64,000 nt of DNA from Conchocele bisecta (taxonomy: Eukaryota; Mollusca; Bivalvia; Lucinida; Thyasiridae), in assembly GCA_029237695.1 (NCBI GenBank), contig JAQRGA010000165.1:1-64000 (forward strand). The letters are read 5' to 3'. Positions within the stretch are counted from its first letter, which is position 1, and every line of letters begins with the position of its first letter. The notes beneath the pieces are model-generated. The model was not told where the DNA came from and did no database searches. It was given only the letters and a program-made list of their open reading frames with translations. Made by a program: the position numbers and the translations under genes. Positions 12,231 to 23,865 of the stretch are shown piece after piece.

Positions 12231-13780
12231 GACCTACGAACATTTCTGCTGCCACAGTCGCCAGGACATAACAATAATATTTGTATATCAACTTGATAAT
12301 TATTTTTGGAGGTATTTTTTATACAGGATCTAACCTAATTGATGTTTGTTAATGGTATATATTTTTAAGAGTTTAATTATTTATATCATAAGAAACGAGG
12401 CTAAGACGAGTTTTTTTTATGAAATCAGTAAATATCATATTTAATCTAAGCCATCACTCACTATGCCCCCTGCATATAAAGCATGTTGGGGGGTAGATCA
12501 TTTTTGGATTTTATCATCAATGATGTTTTCATTCTATAGCTGTTTTCATGCCCAAGATCAATTAAGGCCAATTAATATATGATGTGTCTAGTCAGACCAA
12601 GCAGCAACCAGGGATATTTGTGAGCCCCTGCTCACTTGCTCTATTGTTAAGGTTTCTAGTGTTGATATAAGCGTGGTATTTAATATTTTCATAAAATGTG
12701 TTCTGGTTTTACATTACTAAACACTGACGCCTAAAAGGAAACTATAACACTGCCTTGGTGCAGCTCATTTACAGATGTGTTTGCATATATGCAAAATCTG
12801 ATACATCACCCCCCCCCCCCCCCCCCCCCGAAAGGATGTTCCTCTCTCGGAGAAAGACCTGCTGTCAGCGCATGACAGATGCCCTCAAGCTCTGGTTGAT
12901 CAGTGCATTAATTGCAGGCATTTCTGTATGTACGCCAAAAAGTATGTTGCCGGAGACCAGGAGACATTGGCTGCGAGGTTCTTTTTTTTTTCACCAATCA
13001 TGAGAATTTCTTTGATAATTTAAGCCATACACATAAATATATGGTACATATTTTATTTAATACGCAAATACATGTGTATTTCCATACAAACTACAGTAAA
13101 TAGCCTATACACATATACAATTATCATCTTTTTGTGAGGTTGCTGCGTGTTTTTTATTGCATACATTCGCATTCCATTGTCTTACTACTGAAGTAAGTGG
13201 TCAATAATTTGTCTATATATTGTGTTCCAATTAATGGATTCATTACATACATGTAGCATGCTAGCTGGTTGTAACATAATTAGTTGCCAACATTGCTCTG
13301 ATTTCAATCAAACAAATTGTTAACACAAATTAACATCGTTCGTACCCAGAGACGGCCAGAGTTACGGTGCCCTCCATAGGTTTCCCTTGCCGAGTATGGA
13401 ATCACATCTCATTCATAATTTAGCTGTTAATCGTGACATGTTTTCTGTATTTTTCAATTGAAAGAAATGTCAGTATTGTAAAAAAACAAACTTGTAGTTC
13501 TGAAATACATTTTGTCATTTTAGTAAGACTAGAAAAATAAATATTGCCTTTCAAATGCAATCTACATCTGTAAATATATAACAGAGTTCAGAGGTATTGA
13601 AATATTTTCATTTCATAATATTAACATTCGTTTATGTGAAATACGTATAGAAAATGTAGCATAATCAACAGATAAAGTGTGAATAAGATCTGATTCGCTA
13701 TTCTACAGTACACATTGGTGCATGTGAAATCCCCACCTGAGGAATGTAATTCCATTGTGCGTCAAATTCTGTCTTAGGAC
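12231..13780. other. unassigned AT-rich sequence with poly-C run
   Basis: No gene or tandem repeat recognised. It holds one long run of about 22 C residues at 12808-12829 followed by GAAAGG, which could form a quadruplex on the other strand. The 82-codon frame at 12755-13003 crosses that run and is not credible. Confidence 0.5.
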
Positions 13781-13821
13781 TAAGCCTAGTGTTGAACCTT
13801 AAAACGGAATAAACCAATGTA

Positions 13822-15045
13822 AACTAGAAATGTGGCCTGTCGGCACACGAATACCCCCACTGGCAGCCAAAGAAAACGAGGGAATGTCGATAGGTTTGAC
13901 CTTTGACCTTCAACTGTGACCTTGACCTTGGACGTAGGTGCGTGGTTATTGATTGCGATACACCTTCTCATCATGAGAAACATTTGTGCCAAGCCATTTG
14001 ATAATCCATGCATAGGTGTAGAAGATAAAGAGCGCAAGGGAATTTCAATAGGTTTGACCTTTGACCTTCAACTGTGACCTTGACCTTGGACGTAGGTGCG
14101 TGGTTATTGATCGCGACACACCTTCTCATCATGAGAAACATTTGTGCCAAGCCATTTGATAATCCTTGCATCGATGTAGAAGATATAGAGCGGAAGGGAA
14201 TTTCAATAGGTTTGACCTTTGACCTTCAACTGTGACCTTGGACGTAGGTGCGTGGTTATTGATTGCGACACACCTTCTCATCTTGAGAAACATTTGTGCC
14301 AAGCCATTTGATAATCCATGCATCGGTGTAGAAGATAAAGAGCGGAAGGGAATTTCAATAGGTTTGACCTTTGACCTTCAACTGTGACCTTGACCTTGGA
14401 TGAAGGTGCGTGGTTATTGATCGTGACACACCTTCTCATCATGAGAAACATTTGTGCCAAGCCATTTGATAATCCATGCATTGGTGCAGAACATACAGAG
14501 CGGAAGGGAATTTCAATAGGTTTGACCTTTGACCTTCAACTGTGACCTTGGACGTAGGTGCGTGGTTATTGATCGCGACACACCTTCTCATCATGAGAAA
14601 CATTTGTGCCAAGCCATTTGATAATCCATGCATCGATGTAGAAGATATAGAGTGGAAGGGAATTTCAATAGGTTTGACCTTTGACCTTCAACTGTGACCT
14701 TGACCTTGGACGTAGGTGCGTGGTTATTGATCGCGACACACCTTCTCATCATGAGAAACATTTGTGCCAAGCCATTTGATAATCCATGCATCGGTGTAGA
14801 AGATATAGAGCGGAAGGGAATTTCAATAGGTTTGACCTTTGACCTTCAACTGTGACCTTGGACGTAGGTGCGTGGTTATTGATCACGACACACCTTCTCA
14901 TCATGAGAAACATTTGTGCCAAGCCATTTGATAGAGTGGAAGGGAATTTCCAACAGACCGACAGACCGATCGACCGACAAGCTGACTCCTATATACCCCC
15001 AACAAACTTTGTTTGTGGGGGTATAATAAAGTTTGTTGTATTTTA
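13822..15045 (+). mobile_element. Helentron-like tandem element, family A (152/158 bp units)
   Basis: Begins AACTAGAAATGTGG, carries a short 5' part with GAATACCCCCAC, then about seven ~155 bp units. Each holds TTTGACCTTTGACCTTC, GGTGCGTGGTTATTGATCG, TTCTCATCATGAGAAA and GCCAAGCCATTTGATAATCC. After the array come ACAGACCGACAGACCGATCG microsatellite-like sequence and a hairpin TATACCCCCA...GGGGGTATA near 14992-15026. 5' motif, tandem core, ACGG-like tract and terminal hairpin together match the layout of bivalve pearl/Helentron-associated non-autonomous elements. No protein is encoded; minus-strand ORFs just repeat the unit. Confidence 0.7.
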
Positions 15046-15325
15046 AAAGTTTCATCTGGAGCATGGCAACTCGTCCGATATATAACTTATGTATTTAGTC
15101 AACACGTCCACGAATTAGTTCGTCCCCATAGTGTCAACGTTGGCACGACGTTGTTGTTCGCACGTTGATGTACCAGTCAATGTGGCACCCTAGCTGGGAC
15201 ACTCTGCCATTACTGATTTAAAGCCAATCCATCTCATATATTTGACATATGGGTTTTCACATTATACGCTGCAAATGACCTACATCAACTATTCTGGAAG
15301 TCATAATTCGTCCATTTCGGCACCT

Positions 15326-17212
15326 GCAGATTAGAACTAGATTGGTCAGTAAGCGAGGCTTACGGAATACCCCCCGCGTGTGTGGGCTTGTGACCTTGAC
15401 TCTGGGATAAGCGGGAGCGGCATGAACGTGAATTTGTCACAGGGTGGTAGAGGTCCATTGGAGCAATGCGTGTGTGAAATGTGAAGCAGATCCGAGCAAG
15501 GAAATAGAAGTTATAACATATTTCTCTGATGTTAAGTTTGGTAAAGAGACTAAGTATGTGACCTTGGGATCAGCGGAGGTTGGACAGTCGTAGATTTGTA
15601 CAGCATGATAGTACAACCTTAGAGGAATGCAAAAGTGAAATAATAAGAATTTTCAAAGAAGGAAATAGAAGTAATAACTTATTTCTCTGATGTTAAGTTT
15701 TGTAAAGAGACCATGTATTTGACCTTGACCTTGGGATCAGCGGGGGTTGGACGGTCGTGTGTTTGGCACAGCATGGTAGTAGAGCCTTACAGGAATGCAT
15801 GTGTGAAATATTAAGCCTTTTAGATGAAGGAAATAGAAGTTATAACAATATTTCTCTGATGTTATGTTTTGTAAAGAGACTAAGTATTTGACCTTGACCT
15901 TGGGATCAGCGGGGGTTGGATGGTCGTGGATTTGGCACAGCATGGTAGTAGAGCCTTACAGGAATGCATGTGTGAAATATTAAGCCTTTTATATGAAGGA
16001 AATATGAGTTATAACAATATTTCTCCGATGTTAAGTTTTGTAAAGAGACTAAGTATTTGACCTTGACCTTGGGATCAGCAGGGGTTGGATGGTCGTGGAT
16101 TTGGCACAGCATGGTAGTAGAGCCATACAGGAATGCATGTGTGAAATATTAAGCCTTTTAGATGAAGGAAATAGAAGTTATAACAATATTTCTCTGATGT
16201 TAAGTTTTGTAAAGAGACTAAGTATTTGACCTTGACCTTGGGATCAGCGGGGTTGGACGGTCGTGGATTTGGCACAGCATGGTAGTAGAGCATTACAGGA
16301 ATGCATGTGTGAAATATTAAGCATTTTAGATGAAGGAAATAGAAGTTATAACAATATTTCTCTGATGTTAAGTTTACGGACTAAGATTTGACCTTGACCT
16401 TGGGATCTGCGGGGGGTTGGACCGTCGTGGATTTGGCACACCATTGTAGTAGAGCCTTACAGGAATGCATGTGTGAAATATTAAGCATTTTAGATGAAGG
16501 AAATAGAAGTTATAACAATATTTCTCTGATGTTAAGTTTACGGACGCACGGACGGACACACGGACAGACAACCTGACTCCAGTATACCCCCCCACAACTC
16601 GTTGCGGGGGGTATAATAATAAGAATTTTCAATGAAGGAAATAGAAGTTATAACTTATTTCTCTGATGTTAAGTTTTGTAAAGAGACTAAGTATTTGACC
16701 TTGACATTGGGATCAGCGGGGGTTGGACGGTCGTGGATTTGGCACAGCATGGTAGTACAGCCTTACAGGAATGCATGTGTGAAATATTAAGCATTTTAGA
16801 TGAAGGAAATAGAAGTTAGAACAATATTTCTCTGATGTTAAGTTTTGTAAAGAGACTAAGTATTTGACCTTGACCTTGGTATCAGCGGGGGTTGGATGGT
16901 CGTGGATTTGGCACAGCATGGTAGTAGAGCCTTACAGGAATGCATGTGTGAAATATTAAGCATTTTAGATTAAGGAAATAGAAGTTATAACAATATTTCT
17001 CTGATGTTAAGTTTACAGACTAAGTATTTGACCTTGACCTTGGGATCTGCGGGGGTTGGACGGTCGTGGATTTGGCACAGCATGGTAGTAGAGCCTTACA
17101 GGAATGCATGTGTAAAATATCAAGCATTTTAGATGAAGGAAATAGAAGTTATAACAATATTTCTCTGATGTTAAGTTTACGGACGCACGGACTTGTTGCG
17201 GGGGGTATAATT
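15326..17212 (+). mobile_element. Helentron-like tandem element, family B copy 1 (~169 bp units)
   Basis: Starts AACTAGATTGGTCAGTAAGC then GAATACCCCCCGCG, identical to the start of the copy at 44639. The core is about ten units near 169 bp, with TTTGACCTTGACCTTGGGAT, GGTTGGACGGTCGTGG, GGCACAGCATGGTAGTAGAG and ATATTTCTCTGATGTTAAG. A first terminus with GGACGGACACACGGAC and hairpin TATACCCCCC...GGGGGGTATA lies at 16530-16614. The array then resumes and ends in a shortened hairpin near 17190-17210, so two copies appear fused or one is nested. Non-coding. Confidence 0.75.
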
Positions 17213-17513
17213 ACCACATGTGGGAATCGGACCCTTTTCCTATAATTTGTTTTAACTCTTCAAACAAGATAATTTTGACCGTGTGGAAAAGTTTAATGGC
17301 ATAAATTTATCTAAAGTTTGATAATCACTTGATATAATTAGATGCCCATCTAGTGTTCAAATCATTCTGTTTTTTTTTTTTTTTTAATCAAATCAATTTT
17401 GAAATGGCTGATATTGCCTGTGAGACACAGCTATATAACGACAGAAAGTTGTGTTAAAGTGTTTTGCTAAGTCATTTGACCATTACGCCATTTAGTAATA
17501 TCTCAGTAGTAAA
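17213..17513. other. spacer
   Basis: About 300 bases of AT-rich sequence with a T-run at 17370-17385. I see nothing else in it. Confidence 0.5.
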
Positions 17514-17871
17514 GGGTGGCACTATGGCACGGTCATTTTGCATGTTCAATTTACATAGCCCCTTATGACACTAAGGCACGATTTTTCTTGGTGAAGTGAG
17601 AAGGTGTCTCCCGAGAAAAATCGTGCCATAGTGCCATAATCGTGCCATCATTTGTTTTTGACCGTGCCATAGTGCCACCCACGGCTATGTAAATTTAACA
17701 TGTAAAATGACCGTGCCATAGTGCCACCCAGGTTCATGGCTTTTTATGTTGCCCGAGAAAATCGTACCATAGTGCCATAATCGTACCATAATTTGACTAT
17801 AAAGCGTACCATAGTGCCACCCAGGGCTATGTAAATTTAACATGTACAATTAACGTACCATAGTGCCACCC
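17514..17871. mobile_element. MITE-like inverted repeat with partial duplication
   Basis: The 47 bp arm 17514-17560 (GGGTGGCACTATGGCACGG at its outer end) is repeated as its reverse complement at 17683-17729 with about two mismatches, giving a 216 bp hairpin-capable element. A direct copy of the inner half follows up to 17825-17871. In that half CGTGCC is consistently changed to CGTACC at each occurrence. The phrase GCCATAGTGCCA recurs throughout. No coding capacity. Confidence 0.75.
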
Positions 17872-18031
17872 AGTTTCATGGCTTTTTATTTACAACAGAT
17901 CCATGACTTATTTACAATTTGTATTAAACATCAAACAATAACAAGAATACATGTATGTACATATTTACAACAACTACGCATATATCAAATAGGACTAACG
18001 TCAGACTTTCGTTAACGTTACTGTGTCTCGT

Positions 18032-18608
18032 CTAGTTAGTCATATTTTGCCCATACACTGGTATAATCATATATGGAAAATGCATAGGCATGGCATGATG
18101 AACTTGTTGTGGTTTATTGACACTGATCATTTTTAGATTGTCTCTGTGATGCACTTTGGAGTCCCCCGTAGTGATAGTTGAACCATGTTGATGCAATATT
18201 GTCGGTTTTAAAATGATCATCTGTACTAAATGTTTGTTGGATACATCTGTGAATGTTTTTACCCCGGGCTGTAGCATCCAGAACGCACACAGTATTGTCC
18301 ACAAACCTGACCAAATGCTCCATGTAGTCTTTATTTTATTTTATTGTATTGTTTGTCAAGAATGACAAAACTTCTTTGTGTTGTGGTGATAGTCCATACG
18401 AATCAAAGTAGATGGCTTCATTCTTCTGGTCGAATACAATAGCAACCCAATGTTCTTCAGGTTCAACAGAGTTATCTGTATTTATTATGTATGCCATTAC
18501 ATCTGTAGATCTGTGTTTCGGTAATTTATCTTTCGGACATACATTTCCAGGGAGATTATTTAGCCATATCTCTTGATCCAGAATATACTGTAATTCGATT
18601 GTATCCAT
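18032..18608 (-). pseudogene. Polinton adenain-like cysteine protease, broken
   Basis: The intact first part (18336-18608, 90 codons) has the hallmark EEHWVAIVF segment with the catalytic His and the YFDSYG segment with the acidic residue, as in adenovirus-type maturation proteases. The C-terminal part, which should carry the catalytic Cys, is scattered over two frames at 18032-18323 and no clean C-G-x-x-C pattern survives. This protease class processes capsid precursors. The 5' ATG lies directly at the end of the upstream gene. Confidence 0.7.
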
Positions 18609-19057
18609 CTACTTCCAGGCTTGCTTAACCTGCGTCGCCAAGTCTTCTAACAAAGACTGAGATGGTCTGAATTTAATTTGGTTTTTTATATGTTCCCAAG
18701 GTAAATGTGCTTCCAACTTCTCTTGATCGTCCAATGCCATATCTTCGAGAATTGGATACCATTTTGACATAATTATATATGGATCCAATTTCCTCACAGC
18801 TGTAGATATAAAGAGATCTGTCTGTTCATCTTAATCTGTGAATAGGCATAGTTGGTGACGTACGTGACTGGGACGCTCAATCTGACACCCTTCACAGTTA
18901 TCATTTACTTCTTTTTGAATTAATGATTGAAGTTGTTCAACCATACATCTGTTGAATGTGTCATGTATGTCTTTCACCGTCGTGGTGGTGTTTCTCTGGA
19001 TTGTGTCACTTCACAAACATCAGTTTTTAACCACAGCGCGTAGTTATATCCAATCAT
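18609..19057 (-). pseudogene. Polinton-associated Cys/His protein, function unknown, broken
   Basis: Starts 3 bases after the capsid-like stop with MIGYNYALWLKT. A frameshift near 18980 leads into a frame with VEQLQSLIQKEV and the motif CEGCQIERPSH...C. An in-frame TAA near 18832 is followed by the last ~70 codons (LDPYIIMSKWYPILEDM). A short protein with a C-x2-C...H...C motif is common in this position in Polinton-like loci as I recall them; its function is not known to me. Confidence 0.5.
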
Positions 19058-19059
19058 TG

Positions 19060-20364
19060 TTAGTAGTCTGTGATCACTTCTCGTAGACTGTTTATTACAA
19101 TTTGATTGTCAAATTCTGCAAATACGATTATGTTGATGACCGTGTCGAGTGCATCGGCAAACTGAAGCTCAAGTCGCAGACTTCATGTTTCAATAGGATG
19201 TAGATGTCCATCTTCACTACTCTGATCAGGTGTCAAATCATATCCCCACAAACAATAACCATTTACATATTCATTCATCGTAATATCAAACGATTTATTT
19301 TGACCAAGTGACGACACAGCTTGGTACAAAGACATGTATGATTTGAGATACAGTTTTTGAGTAAAATTCGGTTCAAATGGGCGATTGTAAATTCCATGTC
19401 GGTTATAATTCACATCAATTTTTGATACATTGTAGTGGTGAAAGTTAAACGGATTTCAGCATATGCCCCATTGAAACTTGCATTATCAATTAAACCAATG
19501 AATATCCGTTTTGGTAACTGACCCTGAAAATGATGATCTTCTAGTTTTGATCGCAGACCTGCATCAATTGTGAATGTTTTAATTTCTTCTCTAAGTCGAG
19601 AAATTTTCATATTTTGTTGAGCTATTATTTTATTCAAATCAATAGCTATATGTGGTAATAGCTCAACAGTTCTCACATTGAAATTTACTGCTTCAAACTC
19701 AATTTTCGCATCTGGTGCATTAGTACCGCCAATTAAGCAACATTTGGTGAAGACCTATTAAGTCTAAGTCTGATTTCAATACCATTTGGCAAATATTTTC
19801 CTGTAAAAACAAATCGAGATGTAATCGGCCTGAGAGTTCAATTATTTTACTATTAGCGATTAAAGCATTTCTGCTTTTTAGACCGTCATTATTATCATCG
19901 ATATTTACTTCGTTATATTTTCCTGCTGTTTCTTTGATGCACATCTCACTAGCCGCTAATTGTGTTGATTTACATTCATTATTATAAGACAAAAGATTAT
20001 CTAGATATACTCTAAAAGGGTATGTATCTGAATTATTAGTTATCAATTTATTGTTAAGATATAAATCTATATTACTGAACATACTATGAAAAAAATTGTT
20101 AGTATCGTCCTCCAATGCAGAATTATCCAATTGTAAGATTTTAAATTTCATATACAAATATGATTGCGATAGATCTGTCCACTTTTCAGTTTGCGGAGGA
20201 ATTATAAATTTTAGTGGTGCATTATTATTAAGAGATGCTATTGGAAAATGTTCAGTACATAGACCTTCTTGCATAGCTGTCTTAGTTGGTGGCACAGATA
20301 GTACATCCAACTCTGATTTACTACATTCACAAGACCCATTTTGCATCATTTTGTTAGTCATCAA
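19060..20364 (-). pseudogene. Polinton major capsid-like (double jelly-roll) protein, broken
   Basis: The N-terminal half (19720-20364) contains the family pattern of a hydrophobic PLKFIIPP strand, a WTDLSQSYLYMKFKI strand, SMFSNIDLYLNNKLI and a YPFRVYLDNLLSY helix, followed by SGRLHLDLFLQ. The C-terminal half is in other frames: GQLPKRIFIGLIDNASFNG near 19500, a YMSLYQ region near 19330, and VINIIVFAEFDN near 19110, ending at the TAA at 19060-19062. Frameshifts lie near 19700 and 19410 and again near 19180. Total length of about 430 codons is normal for this protein, which forms the icosahedral shell of the predicted particles. Confidence 0.75.
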
Positions 20365-20391
20365 AAATGTCTAAGTCTCTCCTATTTTTTT

Positions 20392-20751
20392 TTATTTTCT
20401 TCTTTTCTGACCACGACCTTTTTTAACCAATTTAATTCTTTGAAGTCTAGGATGAAACTTATGTATATGTCCTTGTTTCTGTCCTTGTTTCTGTCTTTTT
20501 ATCCTTAAATTTTCATTGATATTTTTTCCTAAAGATTTCACAGTTTGTTTTCCATGAGAAAGAATTTTTTTTAGATTTTTATGATGAAGTAAAATATCTT
20601 GAGCAACATCCAGTCCTTGTTTTATTCCTTCATTTTTCAAATATTTTATAACCGGTTTTATATATGGTATATTAGTTCTAATAGCTGATTTGAATATTGA
20701 TCCCAAACCATGACCATATTGACGTGTAACTCCACGATATATTGGATACAT
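20392..20751 (-). CDS. small basic Polinton virion-type protein
   Basis: An intact 119-residue ORF that starts 4 bases after the penton-like gene and ends 27 bases before the capsid-like gene. It has a Gly-containing, weakly amphipathic N-terminal half and a strongly basic Lys/Arg/Gln-rich C-terminal tail (ending KKGRGQKRRK). Polintons usually carry a small basic or membrane-active protein at this point, comparable in style to adenovirus core proteins. The role here, genome condensation or membrane contact in the particle, is inferred from position and composition only. Confidence 0.55.
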   Translation of the reverse strand: MYPIYRGVTRQYGHGLGSIFKSAIRTNIPYIKPVIKYLKNEGIKQGLDVAQDILLHHKNLKKILSHGKQTVKSLGKNINENLRIKRQKQGQKQGHIHKFHPRLQRIKLVKKGRGQKRRK

Positions 20752-20755
20752 GTTT

Positions 20756-21657
20756 TTATTGACGTCTTCTGAAATGCAACTTTACCATTGACTTGCCATT
20801 AACAAAATGAATTTGATCACCAGAATCACCTATATATATATATATATATATATATATGAATTGAATCAAAGTCTGACTTTGAAACAGATAAATAATGTAA
20901 ATTTAGAAATTAATGGTGAATGTGTTGACTAAAATATCATTTTCAAATAAATTAGTTGTTTTGAATGGTAAAACTCTCAAATCTGGGACTGCATATGACC
21001 CACGATATAATATTCAACAACATCGGAATAAATGAACAAATGGTTGTATCCACAATTTAAATTTGGTACCTAAGGAAAGAAATTATCTATTCCATGGCTT
21101 GGAAAAAATGTTTGATCTACAAATTCTGTGTTTCCACCTAATTTCAAAAACAACTTTTCATTCAATTTCATTCCTGTTTTTTTTGCATAGAATAAAAACT
21201 AATTTTTGGTCTTTTCATTCCTGCTGAATAACCGATACGAAACTCTTGCCTACTTTTTGAAAATTTCACCAAATGTGTCTTGAATTATTTTATCAATTAC
21301 CTATAATAAATGAGTTGCGGAAGTATATGAATCATGTTGAAATTTAAATCGACATCTCCATTTTATTGGACTGCCATCGACGGCATGATATAAGACCGAT
21401 AATTTAAACGTTCTGCGCTTTAGGTCTAAGATTTTAATATACAAAGCAAAATCCGATGTTACGATATCAAATTCTGCATCTGACTCAATTATATTTAGAA
21501 ATTGTGACGGAACAACTAATTCTGCTAATGCCACCTCCCAATTTTACTTTTCTATATGTATTGTTTGTGGCAATTTGGTTTGAAAACAGCACTGTGTGTT
21601 TGTTGGATATATATCCTTCGAACTATCACTAGGTAATGTGATGTAAAATGATTTCAT
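20756..21657 (-). pseudogene. Polinton penton-like minor capsid protein, broken
   Basis: The start is chosen at the ATG at 21657 because the sequence from MKSFYITLPSD onward matches the usual N-terminus of the single-jelly-roll Polinton minor capsid protein. Upstream codons of the open frame do not fit. An in-frame TAA at about 21541 separates KLPQTIHIEK from NWEVALAELVVP, and further stops and shifts follow. Recognisable later pieces are LFIYSDVVE near 21030 and VKLHFRRR at the 3' end. A (TA)n tract at 20831-20857 disrupts the late part. The stop at 20756-20758 lies 4 bases before the next gene's ATG. Length (~300 codons) suits the family. Confidence 0.7.
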
Positions 21658-21785
21658 TTTTTCCCGTCTGTAAAATCGAATCCTTGTTGAGTTTGTTTGG
21701 TAAATTGTAAACCAGGACAGTAAAATGTATCCAAGAGAAGTACTTAAAAAATTGAGCCACAATTCACGATTAGGACTTTGGATGC

Positions 21786-22565
21786 TTAAATGAACGAGGA
21801 TGGCCGCGGCCCGCATGTCGAGCCTGCCGAGGCATTTGATGGTCTCAGAGTGTATTTATTTGAAGTTTGATGCCCAATAAGCATACAAAGTTTCAAGCAA
21901 ATCTGACTTACGGTTACAGAGATAGTAGGTATGTGAAAACTTTAATGCAAATTTTGACAGAAACTTTAACGCAAACTTAAGTCATTTGACCTTGACATAG
22001 GGGCACAGGGGCCGCATGAGTGGGACACAGAATGAATATATTGACGATGACTAATAAGTATATGAAGTTTCAAGTTAATGTGACTTAGGACTGCAGAGAT
22101 ATAAGGTATTTAAAAACTTTAACGCAGATTTTGGAACGCAAACTTCCAAGTCATTTGACCTTGACCTTGGTCACAGGGGCCGCATGAGTGGGATATAGCA
22201 TGAATATATGGATCATGACTAATAAGCATATGATGTTTCAAGTCAATGTGACTTAGGACTGAAGAGATATAAGGTATTTAGAAACTTTAACGCAGATTTC
22301 GGAACGCAAACTTCTAAGTCATTTGACCTTGACCTTGGGCACAGGGGCCGCATGAGTGGGATACAGCATGATGACTATATGGATCATGACTAATAAGCAT
22401 ATGAAGTTTCAAGTCAATGTGACTTAGGACTGCAGAGATATAAGGTATTTAAAAACTTTAACGCAGATTTCGGACGGACGGACGCACTGACGCACGGACA
22501 CACGGACACCCGGACGTCATTGTGATCACTATGTCTCGCTTTCCGCAAGCGGGCTCGACAACAAT
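21786..22565 (+). mobile_element. Helentron-like tandem element, family C copy 1 (~170 bp units)
   Basis: Starts near GATGGCCGCGGCCCGCATGTCG and carries about three units near 170 bp with CATTTGACCTTGACCTTGG, GGCACAGGGGCCGCATGAGTG, ATGACTAATAAGCATATG and TTTCAAGTCAATGTGACTT. It ends in GGACGGACGGACGCACTGAC, a stretch of ACGG variants and the hairpin-forming CGCTTTCCGCAAGCGGGC. It sits directly at the upstream edge of the Polinton fragment. Non-coding. Confidence 0.7.
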
Positions 22566-22687
22566 TGATGTGGTAACAATTGCTTATATTAGAACTATTT
22601 GAGAAATATATTGAGATCATTTTTTGATATTCGCTTACCCCAAAATGAAAACTCTTGTTTTTCTATTTTTTCCGTCATCTTATTCAT

Positions 22688-23865
22688 TCATATTATGTTC
22701 GATGTTGAAATCCAAGTACGTAGCACATTTGCTGTTTCATTTCTAATTTTCCTATATACAGTCCAATGAGTAGGGGAGTTTGTAGATTTCGCTTTACAGT
22801 GTGCTCGTTTACGTTTGCTTATTAATTTACGTAATACGTTGTGAAACCAGGGTGGATCTGTTAGTCTTACTCTTACAATTTTATTTGGAATATATTCGTC
22901 TGCGAGTTTTACAATGAAGTCAGATATATTATTAGCATATGTGTTTATGTCTTCATGCAAGAATACTGACCAATCTGTGTGAGTGAGTGTATCTCGAAAA
23001 CCATCATAGTTGCCATCATCATACCTCCACACCCGCCGTGTATATGTGCCCGCTTTCGGTTTCCTATAGTTAAATATGGTGAATACAGGACAGTGGTATT
23101 TAACTGGAAGGTCTAAGAAAGGTTCATCTACTCCACTATGAACAACGGAGTAAATCTTCCTTAAATGCATTATATCAATATGATCTAATGTTCCGTGTTG
23201 TGTGTTGGTTCAGAAATAACCTGTTGGAAACCATAGAGAAGAAACTGGAAACATGGAGAGTCCAACTTACGCCGCGTAGTGACAGCCAGAAAGTTGAGAT
23301 TTAGATCACCCGTGACGACGATATTATCGATATCAGTGTCAACAGCAAGGTCGGTGGAACGTTCTATAGCTCGAAAGACATCATGAGTTGAGTTCGGTGG
23401 TCTATAAAATACCCCAATGAGAAGACGTTTGCCATTCAACCGAAGTTCAACCCATACACATTCCAGTCCAAGTGATTCAAGGTCAGTCCTACGGATTGCA
23501 GGTATGGAGTTCTTCACATATACGATGACACCACCGTGCCTGTCTCCGCGCCTGTCATTACGGAAAGGAGCATGGAAGTTTGGGAACAGTATATCGCTAC
23601 TTCCGGTGTCGGCTGAGAGCAAAGTTTCAGAGAATGTGACAACATCAAAGTGTGATAGTTCAGCATATAACTGGTGCTTTCTTGGAAGAAAGCTTTGGAC
23701 GTTGTAATGTACAACTGACAGATTGTGCCGGAATAGAGACATGTCAAACTTTGACGAGTCGTCAGCAAAAGTATCAGAGTGCATACTGTCTGGTCCAGGG
23801 TTCGTTTCTATATCGCCGGATAAATGCAATCGGAGAACTGAAAGCCAACTATATGAGAAGTTCAA
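22688..23865 (-). pseudogene. CR1/L2-like LINE ORF2, 5' part, with N-terminal 2A-like peptide
   Basis: The first frame (23185-23865) starts with a hydrophobic leader and then SGDIETNPGP at residues 16-25, an exact match to the D-[VI]-E-x-N-P-G-P consensus of 2A ribosome-skipping peptides. It continues as an APE-type endonuclease: VVHYNVQSF, FSETLL, GGVIVYVK, GVFYRPPNS and VVTGDLNLNF. A frame change near 23180 leads to 22688-23170, the linker between endonuclease and reverse transcriptase (PWFHNVLRKLISKRKRAHC). The reverse transcriptase is absent: the copy is cut off near 22680, next to a Helentron-like tandem element. In this LINE group 2A-like sequences are known at the N-terminus. Confidence 0.85.

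Larger units (their letters stand above)
18032..21657 (-). mobile_element. Polinton/Maverick fragment: capsid and protease block
   Basis: Five consecutive minus-strand genes read penton-like, small basic, capsid-like, Cys/His protein and protease-like, an order and content typical of the morphogenesis module of Polintons. DNA polymerase B, integrase and terminal repeats are not in the window. Four of the five genes contain stops or frameshifts. The fragment is bounded upstream by a tandem element (21786-22565) and downstream by an inverted-repeat element (17514-17871), which suggests the rest was lost or displaced. Composition is markedly AT-rich. Confidence 0.8.

Noticed and set aside
13786..14791. 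Six consecutive minus-strand ORFs with the shared peptide MHGLSNGLAQMF, looking like a gene family
   Set aside because: They are translations of the 152/158 bp tandem unit; each reads across the unit border and contains no domain.
15737..16919. Repeated ORFs starting MLCQIHDHPTPAD
   Set aside because: Translation of the family B unit on the minus strand; the same occurs at 45010-45216.
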